From an uncultured Clostridium sp. (GTDB lineage: Bacteria > Bacillota > Clostridia > Clostridiales > Clostridiaceae), in the NCBI GenBank assembly GCA_900548455.1, contig URKQ01000007.1, positions 1-64,000 on the forward strand: 64,000 nucleotides of DNA. The letters run 5' to 3'. A program made the translations under genes and the position numbers. Every line of letters starts with the position of its first letter. Positions within the stretch are counted from its first letter, which is position 1. The notes below the pieces were generated by a model. The model was not told the DNA's origin. It did no database searches and saw nothing but the letters and a program-made list of their open reading frames with translations. Shown here piece after piece: positions 36,464-44,792 of the stretch.

Positions 36464-36900
36464 TATTTTCCTCCTCTACACCATTTTTTGCAAAACTCTT
36501 TATTTCTACTACATGAAACTAAGTTTCCACCACATTTAGGGCAGATGTATTTATCCTGTTCAAACTTCATTTCATAATGATTCCCACAAGTAGAACATTG
36601 AAATCTACAAAATTTAGTAGTATAATCTCCACCACTTATATTGATTACTATTCCTTCACATAAAGCCATTGCAACCTTTTTACGAGCACTATCAATTATG
36701 TTTTGAAAGGTTTGCCTTGAAATATCCATTCTTTTTGCACATTCTTCTTGACTTAATTCTTCAATATCTTTAAGTCTCATAGCTTGGAGTTCCTCAATCT
36801 TAAGCTCAATAGCTCTATTATTATCTCCACCTTCTTTAGGTGTAAAACATGTATTATTAGGGAAAAACTCAACCTTTCTACATTTTGTAGGTCTTGGCAT
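36463..36900 (-). CDS. DUF134 DNA-binding protein with zinc-ribbon tail
   Basis: 145 aa from the ATG at 36900 (MPRPTKCRKVEFFPNN is the typical family N-terminus; a GTG three codons earlier is less likely). A helix-turn-helix of the DUF134/sigma region 4 type lies near 55-85 (LSQEECAKRMDISRQTFQNI). A zinc-ribbon-like tail with CxxC pairs follows (CSTCGNHYE, CPKCGG). DUF134 genes often neighbour Mrp/NifB-type iron-sulfur genes, as here. A regulator of its neighbours is an inference. Confidence 0.85.
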   Translation of the reverse strand: MPRPTKCRKVEFFPNNTCFTPKEGGDNNRAIELKIEELQAMRLKDIEELSQEECAKRMDISRQTFQNIIDSARKKVAMALCEGIVINISGGDYTTKFCRFQCSTCGNHYEMKFEQDKYICPKCGGNLVSCSRNKEFCKKWCRGGK

Positions 36901-36932
36901 ATAGCACACCTTCTCTCTAAAGTGTTAACTAA

Positions 36933-37763
36933 CTATTTTAATTCTTCTTTAATATTTTTAACTATTTCTTTAAATATATTTTCTACTTCAGCATCATTAT
37001 TATTACCTTCATTAGTAGCTAAATTACAAATACTGTTAATCATTGGAAGTTCTCCTAAAAGTCTTAAATTCAATTCTTTTAAGAAACTTTCTGTACCTGC
37101 ATCTTGAAGAAGTCTAATTTTCTTTCCACAATCAGGACAGCTTATATAACTCATATTTTCTATAACACCTAAGATTTTAATGTTTAATTTTTTAGTCATA
37201 TTAACAGCTTTAGCAACTATCATAGAAATTAAATCTTGAGGCATTGATACCATAACAACTCCACTAAGTGGAATTGATTGCATAACAGTTAAAGCTACGT
37301 CTCCTGTTCCTGGTGGCATATCTATTACTAGATAGTCTAATTCTCCCCAAAGTACATCTGACCAAAATGATTGAACCATATTAGCTATAACAGGTCCTCT
37401 CCAAATTACAGGATCTTCTTCATTTTCTAACAGAAGATTTAAAGACATTACCTTTATACCTTCTTTTGATAAAACTGGATAAATTGTCTTTCCATCTTCG
37501 CTCATTGCTCTTTGTCCATTTATTCCCAAAAGTCTTGGAATACTTGGACCAGTAATATCTGCATCTAAAATACCTACTGAATGACCCTCTGCCTTTAATT
37601 GCTTAGCAATTAAAGTAGCCATAGAAGATTTTCCTACTCCACCTTTTCCACTCATAACCCCAATAACATGTTTGATATTATTATTTGGGTTATTTAATAT
37701 ACCACAAGTACTTTCATCTTTATTGCATCCACCTTTTGATGGACATGAACTACATCCTGACAT
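36933..37763 (-). CDS. mrp: Mrp/ApbC-family iron-sulfur cluster carrier ATPase
   Basis: 276 aa. A Cys-rich N-terminus (MSGCSSCPSKGGCNKDESTCG) is followed by the deviant Walker A MSGKGGVGKSS near 37-47, DADITGPSIPRLLG near 67-80 and the bridging-cluster CxxC in ISCPDCGKK near 213. These are marks of Nbp35/Mrp scaffold proteins, which carry and transfer Fe-S clusters. It precedes the DUF134 and SDR genes in the same direction. The RBS is GGAGG. Confidence 0.92.
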   Translation of the reverse strand: MSGCSSCPSKGGCNKDESTCGILNNPNNNIKHVIGVMSGKGGVGKSSMATLIAKQLKAEGHSVGILDADITGPSIPRLLGINGQRAMSEDGKTIYPVLSKEGIKVMSLNLLLENEEDPVIWRGPVIANMVQSFWSDVLWGELDYLVIDMPPGTGDVALTVMQSIPLSGVVMVSMPQDLISMIVAKAVNMTKKLNIKILGVIENMSYISCPDCGKKIRLLQDAGTESFLKELNLRLLGELPMINSICNLATNEGNNNDAEVENIFKEIVKNIKEELK

Positions 37764-37935
37764 AATTGTCCCCTCCTAGTCAAAACTTTAATCTTTCTTA
37801 ATAATAACTCCACATTGAATTCTTGTCAAATGCCAAAAACATTCAACTTAAAATTTACAATTTAAAATGCAAAATGTAAAATCGTTGTTGAAATTCCGTT
37901 GGAATTTTTTCCTTCCTTTTCAATTCTTATATTGA
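37764..37935. other. Leader region upstream of mrp with C-unit remnant
   Basis: AT-rich sequence including TTACAATTTAAAATGCAAAATG-type low complexity, a hairpin AAATTCCGTTGGAATTT (37889-37906) and the linker CAATTCTTATATTGATTATA that precedes C-type bodies elsewhere. The C body itself is reduced to GCGAGAAA (37942-37949). No gene is visible. Confidence 0.5.
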
Positions 37936-37950
37936 TTATATGCGAGAAAA

Positions 37951-37972
37951 AGAGATTCCATCAGGAATCTCT
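37951..37972 (-). terminator. Terminator hairpin of A-type repeat unit A1
   Basis: On the minus strand AGAGATTCC-TGAT-GGAATCTCT is followed by TTTTTCTCGC. It lies after the A1 body and is oriented to end transcription from the Lon-like gene before mrp. Confidence 0.8.
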
Positions 37973-38015
37973 ACCTTTAGCAACGCTTCACACATTACAT
38001 TTCTTATATTAGATA

Positions 38016-38183
38016 AACTTTGCTACTTCCAGATATACCACTACGAGTGAACTATCTACAGGGCCGTTCGCAATTATCATCAGTGTCAAACACTAAATTA
38101 TTAGTTCCTTTTAATTACAATCGTACACCCCATTAAGGTCCGCAGCCCGTGAACAGTAGTGCGTATATAGAAGTAGCAAAGTT
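38016..38183 (-). repeat. A-type structured repeat body, copy A1 (complete)
   Basis: 168 bp closed by a perfect 14-bp inverted repeat (AACTTTGCTACTTC at 38016-38029, GAAGTAGCAAAGTT at 38170-38183). Inside is a second stem, TATACCACTAC / GTAGTGCGTATA (38034-38044 with 38156-38167, one bulge). Two conserved blocks, GTGAACTATCTACAGGGCC and GGTCCGCAGCCCGTGAACAG, can pair through GGGCC/GGTCC or GGGC/GCCC. The centre is variable and AT-rich. It follows the Lon-like gene by 36 nt on the minus strand. It has no ORF and looks like a structured RNA or DNA-hairpin element. Confidence 0.75.
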
Positions 38184-38219
38184 AGCCTATATAAATGTAT
38201 TCAGCTTCAAAGCCTCCTT

Positions 38220-40526
38220 TTATTTGCTTTCCTCTTCACTACTATGATATTTTTTACATTCATCATTAATTAGCGTTATTATATTTTCTTTCAATGGCTG
38301 ATCTATATCATACATAATTTCCATTGCTTCTTCCACAGTGTCTACAGAATATATAGTAAATTCTCCGTTTACTATAGCCTGCTCTACTTCATTAGATAGA
38401 ACTAGTTCACTTACATTAGACGCCGGAATTATAACTCCATTATTGATAAAAGATTTTTTTATTTTGCATATATTATAAAAACCTTCGATTTTCTCATTAA
38501 CTCCTCCAATTGGTTGTATCTCTCCAAATTGATTTATAGATCCCGTGATGGCTATATTTTGCTTTATTGGTATTTTAGCTAATGCAGATATAATAACTAT
38601 TGCCTCTGCAGCAGATGCACTGTCACCATCAACAACTCCATAAAGTTGTTCAAAATTCAAGTTAAAATCTACAGGCAACTTTTCAAATCCATCATTTAAG
38701 TTATATATATATCCCTTTAATGTGCTTATACCCTTTGTATGAATACTTCCACTCAAACTAGATTCTCTTTGAACATCTACAATCTTGCCATCACCACTCC
38801 AACAAGTACATGTTATCTTTGTTGGTTTACCAAAGCTAGTATAACCTGCATCTATTACAGATAGTCCATTAATTTGACCAACTCTGCTTTTTTCAACTTG
38901 TAACATCAATTTATTTTCTTCGTATAGCTTTAAATATTCTTTTTCTATATGATCCCTTTTATATGCAACACTAATTATATCTTCTTCATCAATCCATTCC
39001 TTTTTCTCTTCTTCAGCCTTGTAATTAGCAAGTAAAAGTAGCGTTTCAATTTCATCGTAATCAAAATAAATTTTATCCTTACTCTCAGCTTTTCTAGATA
39101 AGAACTTTGAAATTTCCTTAATTCCCTTACTAGTTATTAACCGTATATGGTTTTCTTCAATTATCCTAGTTATTTCATTTTTCAAAACCGCCTTAGTTTG
39201 AGCATTTATGTCCAATACACCTTTGTATTCACTTCTAAGTCTAAAAATATTTTTAAATTCTTTATCATAATTGTATAATATATTGTAAACTTCATAATCC
39301 CCAATAAGAATTACTTTAGTTTTAACTTCAACCGGTGCAGGCTTCAAACCAGCCAATGTAAATAACTCTAAATAGCCTCTATTATAATCTAAATTTACAT
39401 TTCCACTTAAAAGACTCTTTTTCAAATAGTAGTAGGACTGAGAATTTTCTATGAGACTATTAGCTCTTATAATAAGACATCCCTCATTAGCTTTCACATA
39501 GCTTCCAACTCTTATTGAATCTACTGTTGAAACATACATATTATTATGATTCTCATATTCTATAGCTCCTAATAAATTTGATATACTAGGATCTTCTTCA
39601 TATATAACAGGTGGGCTCTTCAAATTAGAATTATCTACCACTACATTTAAATCATATTTAAAGATAATCTCTTTAATTTTTTCTTCATCATCCTCATAAT
39701 TTATAGAATAATTACTTATAATTTCCTTTTCGATAGAATCCATTATAAAATTAAGATAACTTAAAGCCTCTGTATCACCTTTAAACGCTTTTCTTAAATC
39801 CACCCTTGTATCATGAAATTCATTTTGGAGATAATCCTTCATTATTTCCTTTATTCGGTCTAATTCATCATAGCTCATATTCCTTAACTTTTCTAAAATA
39901 TTATTTGCACTTATCTTTAGTTCAGATACCCTAGATAAAATTTCTTGCTTTCTCTCATCTGGTAGTTCCTCATATTCATCCTCTGTCATTTCCTTACCTT
40001 CATTTAATGGAACAAACGTAAACCCATCTTCTCCAACCTTAATATCAAAGCCGAAACTCTTAGAAAGCTCAATCAAATCTTCAACAATTTTACTTCTTCT
40101 ATCTTTAATAATTCCAATTAATTCCTCTTTTTCCTTATTGTCTATTGCATTATAAAACTTAAATATACTTTCCACATATAAAGACTGTATTTTATCCAAG
40201 GTTTCTTTTAAGATTTTACCATATCCATTATTCACTACTAATGGAACAGGTTCTTTAGGATCCTCTTTAATTACATAACAAATATCTTTAGGCGGTTTTT
40301 TCTCTTTTAAAGTAAAACTAACATAGTCAACTATATGTTTTATTCTGTCTTTACAAAACTCATCTATTAAATATATATTATATCCATGCTTATCCAAAAA
40401 AAGAGAGGTTTTTATTTGTTTATAAACCTCACCATATTGAGGCAAAGCAAATTGTTCATCTATATCTTTACTATCATCAAAACTAATATCGTATAATACT
40501 TCTTTAGGTTTCAATATCTTTTTCAT
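38220..40526 (-). CDS. Lon-family protease with degenerate AAA_32-type ATPase region
   Basis: 768 aa. The C-terminal S16 domain carries Ser636 (DGDSAS) and Lys679 (GGVNEK), exactly 43 residues apart, as are Ser679/Lys722 in E. coli Lon. The body resembles the Lon-related AAA_32 family: the helical insertion (about 170-260) and LLGAIEYENHNN...RVGSYVKANEGCLIIRA. No Walker A is visible and the Walker B-like block reads CLIIRANSL instead of an Asp-ending one, so ATP hydrolysis is doubtful. Substrates are unknown. It is monocistronic, divergent from the small basic protein gene. Confidence 0.88.
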   Translation of the reverse strand: MKKILKPKEVLYDISFDDSKDIDEQFALPQYGEVYKQIKTSLFLDKHGYNIYLIDEFCKDRIKHIVDYVSFTLKEKKPPKDICYVIKEDPKEPVPLVVNNGYGKILKETLDKIQSLYVESIFKFYNAIDNKEKEELIGIIKDRRSKIVEDLIELSKSFGFDIKVGEDGFTFVPLNEGKEMTEDEYEELPDERKQEILSRVSELKISANNILEKLRNMSYDELDRIKEIMKDYLQNEFHDTRVDLRKAFKGDTEALSYLNFIMDSIEKEIISNYSINYEDDEEKIKEIIFKYDLNVVVDNSNLKSPPVIYEEDPSISNLLGAIEYENHNNMYVSTVDSIRVGSYVKANEGCLIIRANSLIENSQSYYYLKKSLLSGNVNLDYNRGYLELFTLAGLKPAPVEVKTKVILIGDYEVYNILYNYDKEFKNIFRLRSEYKGVLDINAQTKAVLKNEITRIIEENHIRLITSKGIKEISKFLSRKAESKDKIYFDYDEIETLLLLANYKAEEEKKEWIDEEDIISVAYKRDHIEKEYLKLYEENKLMLQVEKSRVGQINGLSVIDAGYTSFGKPTKITCTCWSGDGKIVDVQRESSLSGSIHTKGISTLKGYIYNLNDGFEKLPVDFNLNFEQLYGVVDGDSASAAEAIVIISALAKIPIKQNIAITGSINQFGEIQPIGGVNEKIEGFYNICKIKKSFINNGVIIPASNVSELVLSNEVEQAIVNGEFTIYSVDTVEEAMEIMYDIDQPLKENIITLINDECKKYHSSEEESK

Positions 40527-40633
40527 AGCCCCTCCACAAAAAACTAATTTATTATATTAATATTCTTTAAAAACTGTTTTTGGAACAAAAATAAGAAAAT
40601 AAATATTATAATTTTCAAAACTTAAACATAAAC

Positions 40634-40662
40634 TTGTTATAATAATTTAATTATTATATAAT
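40634..40662 (+). promoter_or_regulatory. Sigma-A type promoter for the small basic protein
   Basis: TTGTTA (40634-40639) and TATAAT (40657-40662), spacer 17 nt. It lies about 130 nt upstream of the ATG in a very AT-rich divergent gap, so chance matches are possible. Confidence 0.55.
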
Positions 40663-40727
40663 ATTATTATTGCTTATCAGCAAATGACATTAAATATTTA
40701 TAATAGTGTATTAGTTGCAATAAATAA

Positions 40728-40745
40728 CGTTCAATAATTTGAACG
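40728..40745. promoter_or_regulatory. Operator-like inverted repeat
   Basis: CGTTCAA-TAAT-TTGAACG: perfect 7-bp arms around 4 nt, placed between the predicted promoter and the gene at 40794. It could be a repressor site or a small leader hairpin. Confidence 0.4.
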
Positions 40746-40793
40746 ATATATGACTTGCAGCATTTATATTCTTCATGAAAAGGAGTTATCTAT

Positions 40794-41219
40794 ATGGGAT
40801 TTAAAGAAAAATTAGCAAATAGCTATAGTAACGCATTTATGACTAGATATGGGGATAGAGTAACCCAGTTACAAGGAAGAGCTCTTTCTGTAAAAACAGA
40901 GGAAAAATCATTCTTAGGAATTTTAAATACTATTATTGTAACTATCGTTATAAAGCAAGATAATCTTAGAACAGTATCAACTTGTGTTTACAAAAAGAAA
41001 AAATGGTTTAAAAAACCAACATTTATTCCAGTTTCTCAAGGACATTCTTTAATTATTCAAGGTTTGAAGCCTGATTACACTAAAAAACATAAAAAGAAAT
41101 TTAAAGATTCCATTTCGATTATGAATGTTTTAAATCTAACTAACAAAAGAGATCTAGTTCCAGTGGACGGAGCTCAAAAGAAAGTTCAAAGAGTAAGACA
41201 AGATAGAAGATTTAAATAA
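40794..41219 (+). CDS. Small basic protein of unknown function
   Basis: 141 aa, very Lys-rich (VYKKKKWFKK, PDYTKKHKKKFKD) and with an estimated strongly positive charge. It has no signal peptide or real membrane helix; one hydrophobic strand (FLGILNTIIVTIVIKQ) suggests a beta-rich fold. The strong RBS AAAAGGAG, a promoter candidate and a clear terminator show it is a real gene. I do not recognise the family. The basic tail (KKVQRVRQDRRFK) would suit nucleic-acid binding, but that is a guess. Confidence 0.8.
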   Translation: MGFKEKLANSYSNAFMTRYGDRVTQLQGRALSVKTEEKSFLGILNTIIVTIVIKQDNLRTVSTCVYKKKKWFKKPTFIPVSQGHSLIIQGLKPDYTKKHKKKFKDSISIMNVLNLTNKRDLVPVDGAQKKVQRVRQDRRFK

Positions 41220-41225
41220 CTAAGA

Positions 41226-41272
41226 AATAAAAATAATCCTACTCATATTTATATGATAGGGTTATTTTTATT
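41226..41272. terminator. Terminator of the small basic protein gene
   Basis: Long AT-rich stem AATAAAAATAATCCTA against TAGGGTTATTTTTATT, with a loop of about 12 nt, starting 6 nt after the stop codon. It ends in T-rich sequence on the plus strand. On the minus strand it also closes the repeat mosaic at 41.3-42.06 kb. Confidence 0.8.
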
Positions 41273-41326
41273 AACTATTACTTTTCACTCTTCACTCAAT
41301 TTCAATTCTTATATTAATATATGCGA

Positions 41327-41355
41327 GAAAAAAACTGAATTATCATAAAGACAAT
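41327..41355. repeat. C-type repeat, left-end remnant
   Basis: GCGAGAAAAAAACTGAATTA matches the left end of the full C body at 41891, preceded by the shared linker AATTCTTATATTAATATAT. After TCATAAAGACAAT it joins directly to the terminator of the A2 unit at 41356. Confidence 0.65.
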
Positions 41356-41375
41356 GAGATTCCCTCAGGAATCTC
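41356..41375 (-). terminator. Terminator-like hairpin of unit A2
   Basis: GAGATTCC-CTCA-GGAATCTC. The stem is perfect, but the T-run is replaced by ATTGTC on the minus strand, so termination may be weakened compared with units A1 and A3. Confidence 0.6.
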
Positions 41376-41420
41376 TACCTTCAGTAACTCCTCACCTCGT
41401 TACATTTCTTATATTAGATA

Positions 41421-41802
41421 AACTTTGCTACTTCCAAATATACCACTACAAGTGAACTATCTACAGGGCCACTCCAAACTTCATATAATTTTAAAAACTA
41501 AATTATTAGTTTCTTAATATCAATAGATAGACATCATATAAAGGTCCGCAGCCCGTGAACAGAGGTGCATATATCATGGCTCTGTATGCATTTACAGTAA
41601 TGCACACAGATGCCTGTTAAGCTTTTTCAAAAGGAACCTTATGGTTCCCTTTGAGTATCTCTCCCTAACAAGGAGGGAACAGGGTCCCCTTCCAACCCCC
41701 ATTAGGAAAAGCCGTGCACACACTAATTAAATTATTGCTAGCATAACTTGTACATTCTATCACTGTATTTTACTACAGTGCATATACCATAATAGCAAAT
41801 TT
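41421..41802 (-). repeat. A-type structured repeat body, copy A2, interrupted
   Basis: The left part (41421-41577) matches A1 and A3, including GTGAACTATCTACAGGGCC and GGTCCGCAGCCCGTGAACAG. The right arm continues only after 41782 (ATATACCATAATAGCAAATTT). Removing the 204-bp insert and one 9-bp duplicate gives a body of 169 bp, the same as A3 and one base from A1. The right arm has drifted, so the closing stem is weaker than in the other copies. Confidence 0.75.
41578..41781. mobile_element. MITE-like element B inserted in A2
   Basis: 204 bp, no ORF. The left end is GGCTCTGTA and the right end TACAGTGC, a decayed inverse (an intact TACAGAGCC is seen at 130-138 and 48868-48876). It is flanked by ATATATCAT (41569-41577) and ATATACCAT (41782-41790), a 9-bp target duplication with one mismatch. 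An alternative boundary gives an exact 9-bp repeat GTGCATATA (41565-41573, 41778-41786). Inside are the hairpin AAGGAACCTTATGGTTCCCTT and the block CCCTTTGAGTATCTCTCC. It would need a transposase in trans. Confidence 0.75.
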
Positions 41803-41822
41803 AGCTTATCATAAAAATAATA

Positions 41823-41842
41823 GGGATTTCCTTAGAAATCCC
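41823..41842 (-). terminator. Terminator-like hairpin of C unit
   Basis: GGGATTTC-CTTA-GAAATCCC, followed on the minus strand by TATTATTTTTATG. It lies between the C body (41891-42051) and the A2 body, and would act on transcripts of the P-type ATPase gene. Confidence 0.7.
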
Positions 41843-41890
41843 TTCCTTCAGTACCGTTTCACTCAATTTTAATTCTTATATTAATTATAT

Positions 41891-42051
41891 GCGAGAAAAA
41901 AACTGAATTATCATAAGCGAATGTATCTGCAGGAGCCCATACTATTTAAAATCAAATTCAAATCTCCACTACCGTCTTATCTTCTTAAATCATCCTTACT
42001 GTGCGTCGGCTTCGAAGCCCCAATGAGCGATGATAATTCAGTTTTTCTCGC
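41891..42051 (-). repeat. C-type repeat body with inverted ends (complete)
   Basis: 161 bp bounded by GCGAGAAAAAAACTGAATTA (41891) and its inverse ending TTCAGTTTTTCTCGC (42051), arms of about 21-23 bp with a 2-nt length difference in the A-run. Inside is the palindrome GGCTTCGAAGCC (42008-42019). The body lies 26 nt after the P-type ATPase stop on the minus strand and is followed by the shared linker and a terminator. It has no ORF. Confidence 0.75.
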
Positions 42052-42077
42052 ATTAAAGCTTATATAAAATTATTACA

Positions 42078-44630
42078 TTAGTGTACCTTGTTCCCTATAA
42101 ATATTGCAATACTATTTATTAATGCAATAATTCCAGAGAAGAATATTATTATAGCCCATTGTCCAAAAACTAATGAAGTTGTATGGAAAATAGCTTGAAA
42201 TACAGGTAAATAAATAACTAACACTAATGCTATTACGGAAATTGCAACTGCACCTAACAAATACATATTAGTGAATGGATTAATTTCAAATAATGAAAAC
42301 TTTTCACTTCTACATTCAAAAACGTGAATAAGTTGAGAACATATTAAAGTTCCAAGGGCTATAGTTCTGCATGTGTCTAAGCCATATCCATAATACTTTC
42401 CTACTAAAAATGATAAAACAGTGCATATACCAATCAAAGCACCTCTAACTAATATTTTCTCCTTTAATCCTCTTGCAAATACACTTTCACCCTTTTTCCT
42501 AGGCTTTTCATACATTATATTCTTATCTGCCGGATCGACACCAAGGGCTATTGCTGGCAGTCCATCTGTAACTAAATTAACAAATAATATTTGAATTGGT
42601 AGAAGTGGAATCTCAAGATAAAATAATGATGCTAAAAACATAGTGAGAACTTCACCTAAGTTACATGATAAAAGATATCTAATAAACTTTCTAATATTAT
42701 CATATATTACTCTACCTTCTTCAACAGCTGTAACTATAGTAGCAAAATTATCATCTAATAGAATCATTGAAGCAGCTTCTTTTGTTACATCAGTGCCAGA
42801 AATACCCATGGCAATTCCAATATCTGCTTCCTTAATTGCTGGTGCATCATTAACTCCATCACCAGTCATAGCAACAATATTATTATGACTTTTAAATGCT
42901 TTAACAATTCTCAATTTATGTTTTGGAGTTACCCTGGCAAAAATTCTATAATTATTAATATTTTTATTTAAATCCTTATCACTTAATTTATCTAGTTCAG
43001 CTCCCGTAATTACTTCCTTACTTTCATTACATATATTTAACTCTTTACCTATTGCAAAAGCTGTATTTTTATGGTCCCCAGTAATCATTATTGGTCTAAT
43101 TCCTGCTACCCTACATTTTAGTACTGCATCCTTAACTTCCTTTCTTGGAGGGTCAATTATGCCTGCTACACCTACGAAAATCAAATTATTTTCGACCTGA
43201 TCCCCTTTTATAAGTCCTTCCTCTTTATAAGCTCCTGCAATGCATCTGAGGGCTCTAAAAGACATGTCATCAATAAGCTTTTCTATATTCCTTCTATATG
43301 GAAGTGTTAAAGGTTCAATTCTTCCATTAACTAAAATATAAGAACATCTCTCTAAAACCCTTTCAGGAGCCCCTTTAACATAGCATGTCTCCTTATTAAA
43401 CTTCTTATCTCTAACTATTACTGTCATCATCTTTCTTGTTGAATTAAATGGGATATCAAAGATTCTATCTACCTTTTCATTAAAAACCTCTACGTCTGAT
43501 GGTTTACTGAAAAAGCCTTTGATTAATGCAGTCTCTGTTGGATCTCCCAATAAAGCTTTATCAATGGAATTAGATTCATAATTGTAGTTACAATCATTGC
43601 AATATACAAAGATCTTTTTTAATAATTCATTATCAAAACACTTACCATGCTCCATATCATTAATTTTTCCATTATATAAAAGAGCTGTAACAGTCATTTT
43701 ATTCTCTGTTAAGGTACCTGTTTTGTCACTACAAATAATTGATGTACATCCTAAAGTTTCTACTGCAGGTAATTTTCTTACTAATGCATTTCTCTTTAAC
43801 ATTCTTGAAACACCAAGAGCCAGTGCAACTGTTACTATTGCAGATAAACCTTCTGGAATAGCTGCAACAGCTAAACTTACCCCTGATAAAAACATATCAT
43901 AAACATTTTCGCCTCTATATATACCCAAAAATGTTACTACAGCACAAATAGCTATACAAAGTACCACTAATACTTTTCCAAGAGAATTTAATCTTTCTTT
44001 TAAAGGTGATGGCTCATCTTCAATTGAATGTAACATATGAGCTATCTTCCCCATCTCAGTATTCATTCCAGTACCATAAACTTTTCCTAGACCTTTACCC
44101 GTTAATATGATAGTTCCCATATACATAGAACTTTCACTATCTGAAGTACTTTTATGAACTCCAACTGATTCTCCTGTTAAAAGAGATTCATCTACCATAA
44201 GATTATTTCCCTCAAGATAAATACAATCTGCCGGTATTCTATCACCTGACTCTAAAACAACTATGTCTCCTGGAACAAGATAAATTGAATTTATTACTTC
44301 AATTTTCCCATTTCTTATTACCTTGGCAGTAGGTGATGAAAGCTTTTTTAATTGCTCTAAAGACTTTTCTGTTTTATACTCTTGTAAAAACCCTAGCACA
44401 GCATTCATTACAACGATAATCAAAATAGTTATAGCATCTGCTTTGTCTCCCATCACTCCCGAAATTACCGTTGCAACTATAAGAATCCATGTAATTAAAT
44501 CATTAAACTGACTTAAAAATATTTTTATGGGTGACACTCCTTTTTTATTATGAAGCTCATTAAGTCCATGCTCCTTTAGTCTATCTTCAACTTCATTAGT
44601 AGATAGCCCCCTATACTCATTAGCCCTCAC
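42078..44630 (-). CDS. Calcium-transporting P-type ATPase (P2 type)
   Basis: 850 aa. N-terminal cation-ATPase domain, TGES at 152-155 (actuator), VAAIPEGL at 255-262 in M4, phosphorylation site CSDKTGT with Asp302, and GDGVNDAPAIKEADIGIAMG near 590-610. It has ten membrane helices with the C-terminal four-helix domain. The PEGL motif and overall type point to a SERCA/PMCA-like Ca2+ exporter; Mn2+ or other ions cannot be excluded. It is divergent from ppaC. Its 3' end is followed by the C and A repeat units. Confidence 0.93.
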   Translation of the reverse strand: MRANEYRGLSTNEVEDRLKEHGLNELHNKKGVSPIKIFLSQFNDLITWILIVATVISGVMGDKADAITILIIVVMNAVLGFLQEYKTEKSLEQLKKLSSPTAKVIRNGKIEVINSIYLVPGDIVVLESGDRIPADCIYLEGNNLMVDESLLTGESVGVHKSTSDSESSMYMGTIILTGKGLGKVYGTGMNTEMGKIAHMLHSIEDEPSPLKERLNSLGKVLVVLCIAICAVVTFLGIYRGENVYDMFLSGVSLAVAAIPEGLSAIVTVALALGVSRMLKRNALVRKLPAVETLGCTSIICSDKTGTLTENKMTVTALLYNGKINDMEHGKCFDNELLKKIFVYCNDCNYNYESNSIDKALLGDPTETALIKGFFSKPSDVEVFNEKVDRIFDIPFNSTRKMMTVIVRDKKFNKETCYVKGAPERVLERCSYILVNGRIEPLTLPYRRNIEKLIDDMSFRALRCIAGAYKEEGLIKGDQVENNLIFVGVAGIIDPPRKEVKDAVLKCRVAGIRPIMITGDHKNTAFAIGKELNICNESKEVITGAELDKLSDKDLNKNINNYRIFARVTPKHKLRIVKAFKSHNNIVAMTGDGVNDAPAIKEADIGIAMGISGTDVTKEAASMILLDDNFATIVTAVEEGRVIYDNIRKFIRYLLSCNLGEVLTMFLASLFYLEIPLLPIQILFVNLVTDGLPAIALGVDPADKNIMYEKPRKKGESVFARGLKEKILVRGALIGICTVLSFLVGKYYGYGLDTCRTIALGTLICSQLIHVFECRSEKFSLFEINPFTNMYLLGAVAISVIALVLVIYLPVFQAIFHTTSLVFGQWAIIIFFSGIIALINSIAIFIGNKVH

Positions 44631-44725
44631 TTTTTTTCCCCCTTTAATTTTATTTGTTACCGTAGGATTTACGTAATCTTCATTTAAAATATATGTAAGA
44701 AGTCCTAAGTATATGAAAGATTTAC

Positions 44726-44754
44726 TTTACATAATCTAAATAAACCATTAGAAT
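44726..44754 (+). promoter_or_regulatory. Sigma-A promoter of the CBS pyrophosphatase
   Basis: TTTACA (44726-44731) and TAGAAT (44749-44754), 17-nt spacer, about 38 nt upstream of the ATG with an AAGGACGG-type RBS in between. Confidence 0.65.
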
Positions 44755-44792
44755 ACTATATATAAAAATTTAAGTATAAAGGACGGTTTTTA

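Noticed and set aside
38016..38183. tRNA, group I or group II intron
   Set aside because: No cloverleaf, no anticodon arm, no intron core motif (domain V or P3-P8 type), and the flanks are not split genes.
38016..38183. Omega-RNA of an IscB/IsrB/TnpB system
   Set aside because: Size and structure could fit, but no nuclease gene or remnant is near any copy and I cannot match the consensus from memory; left as a test under findings.
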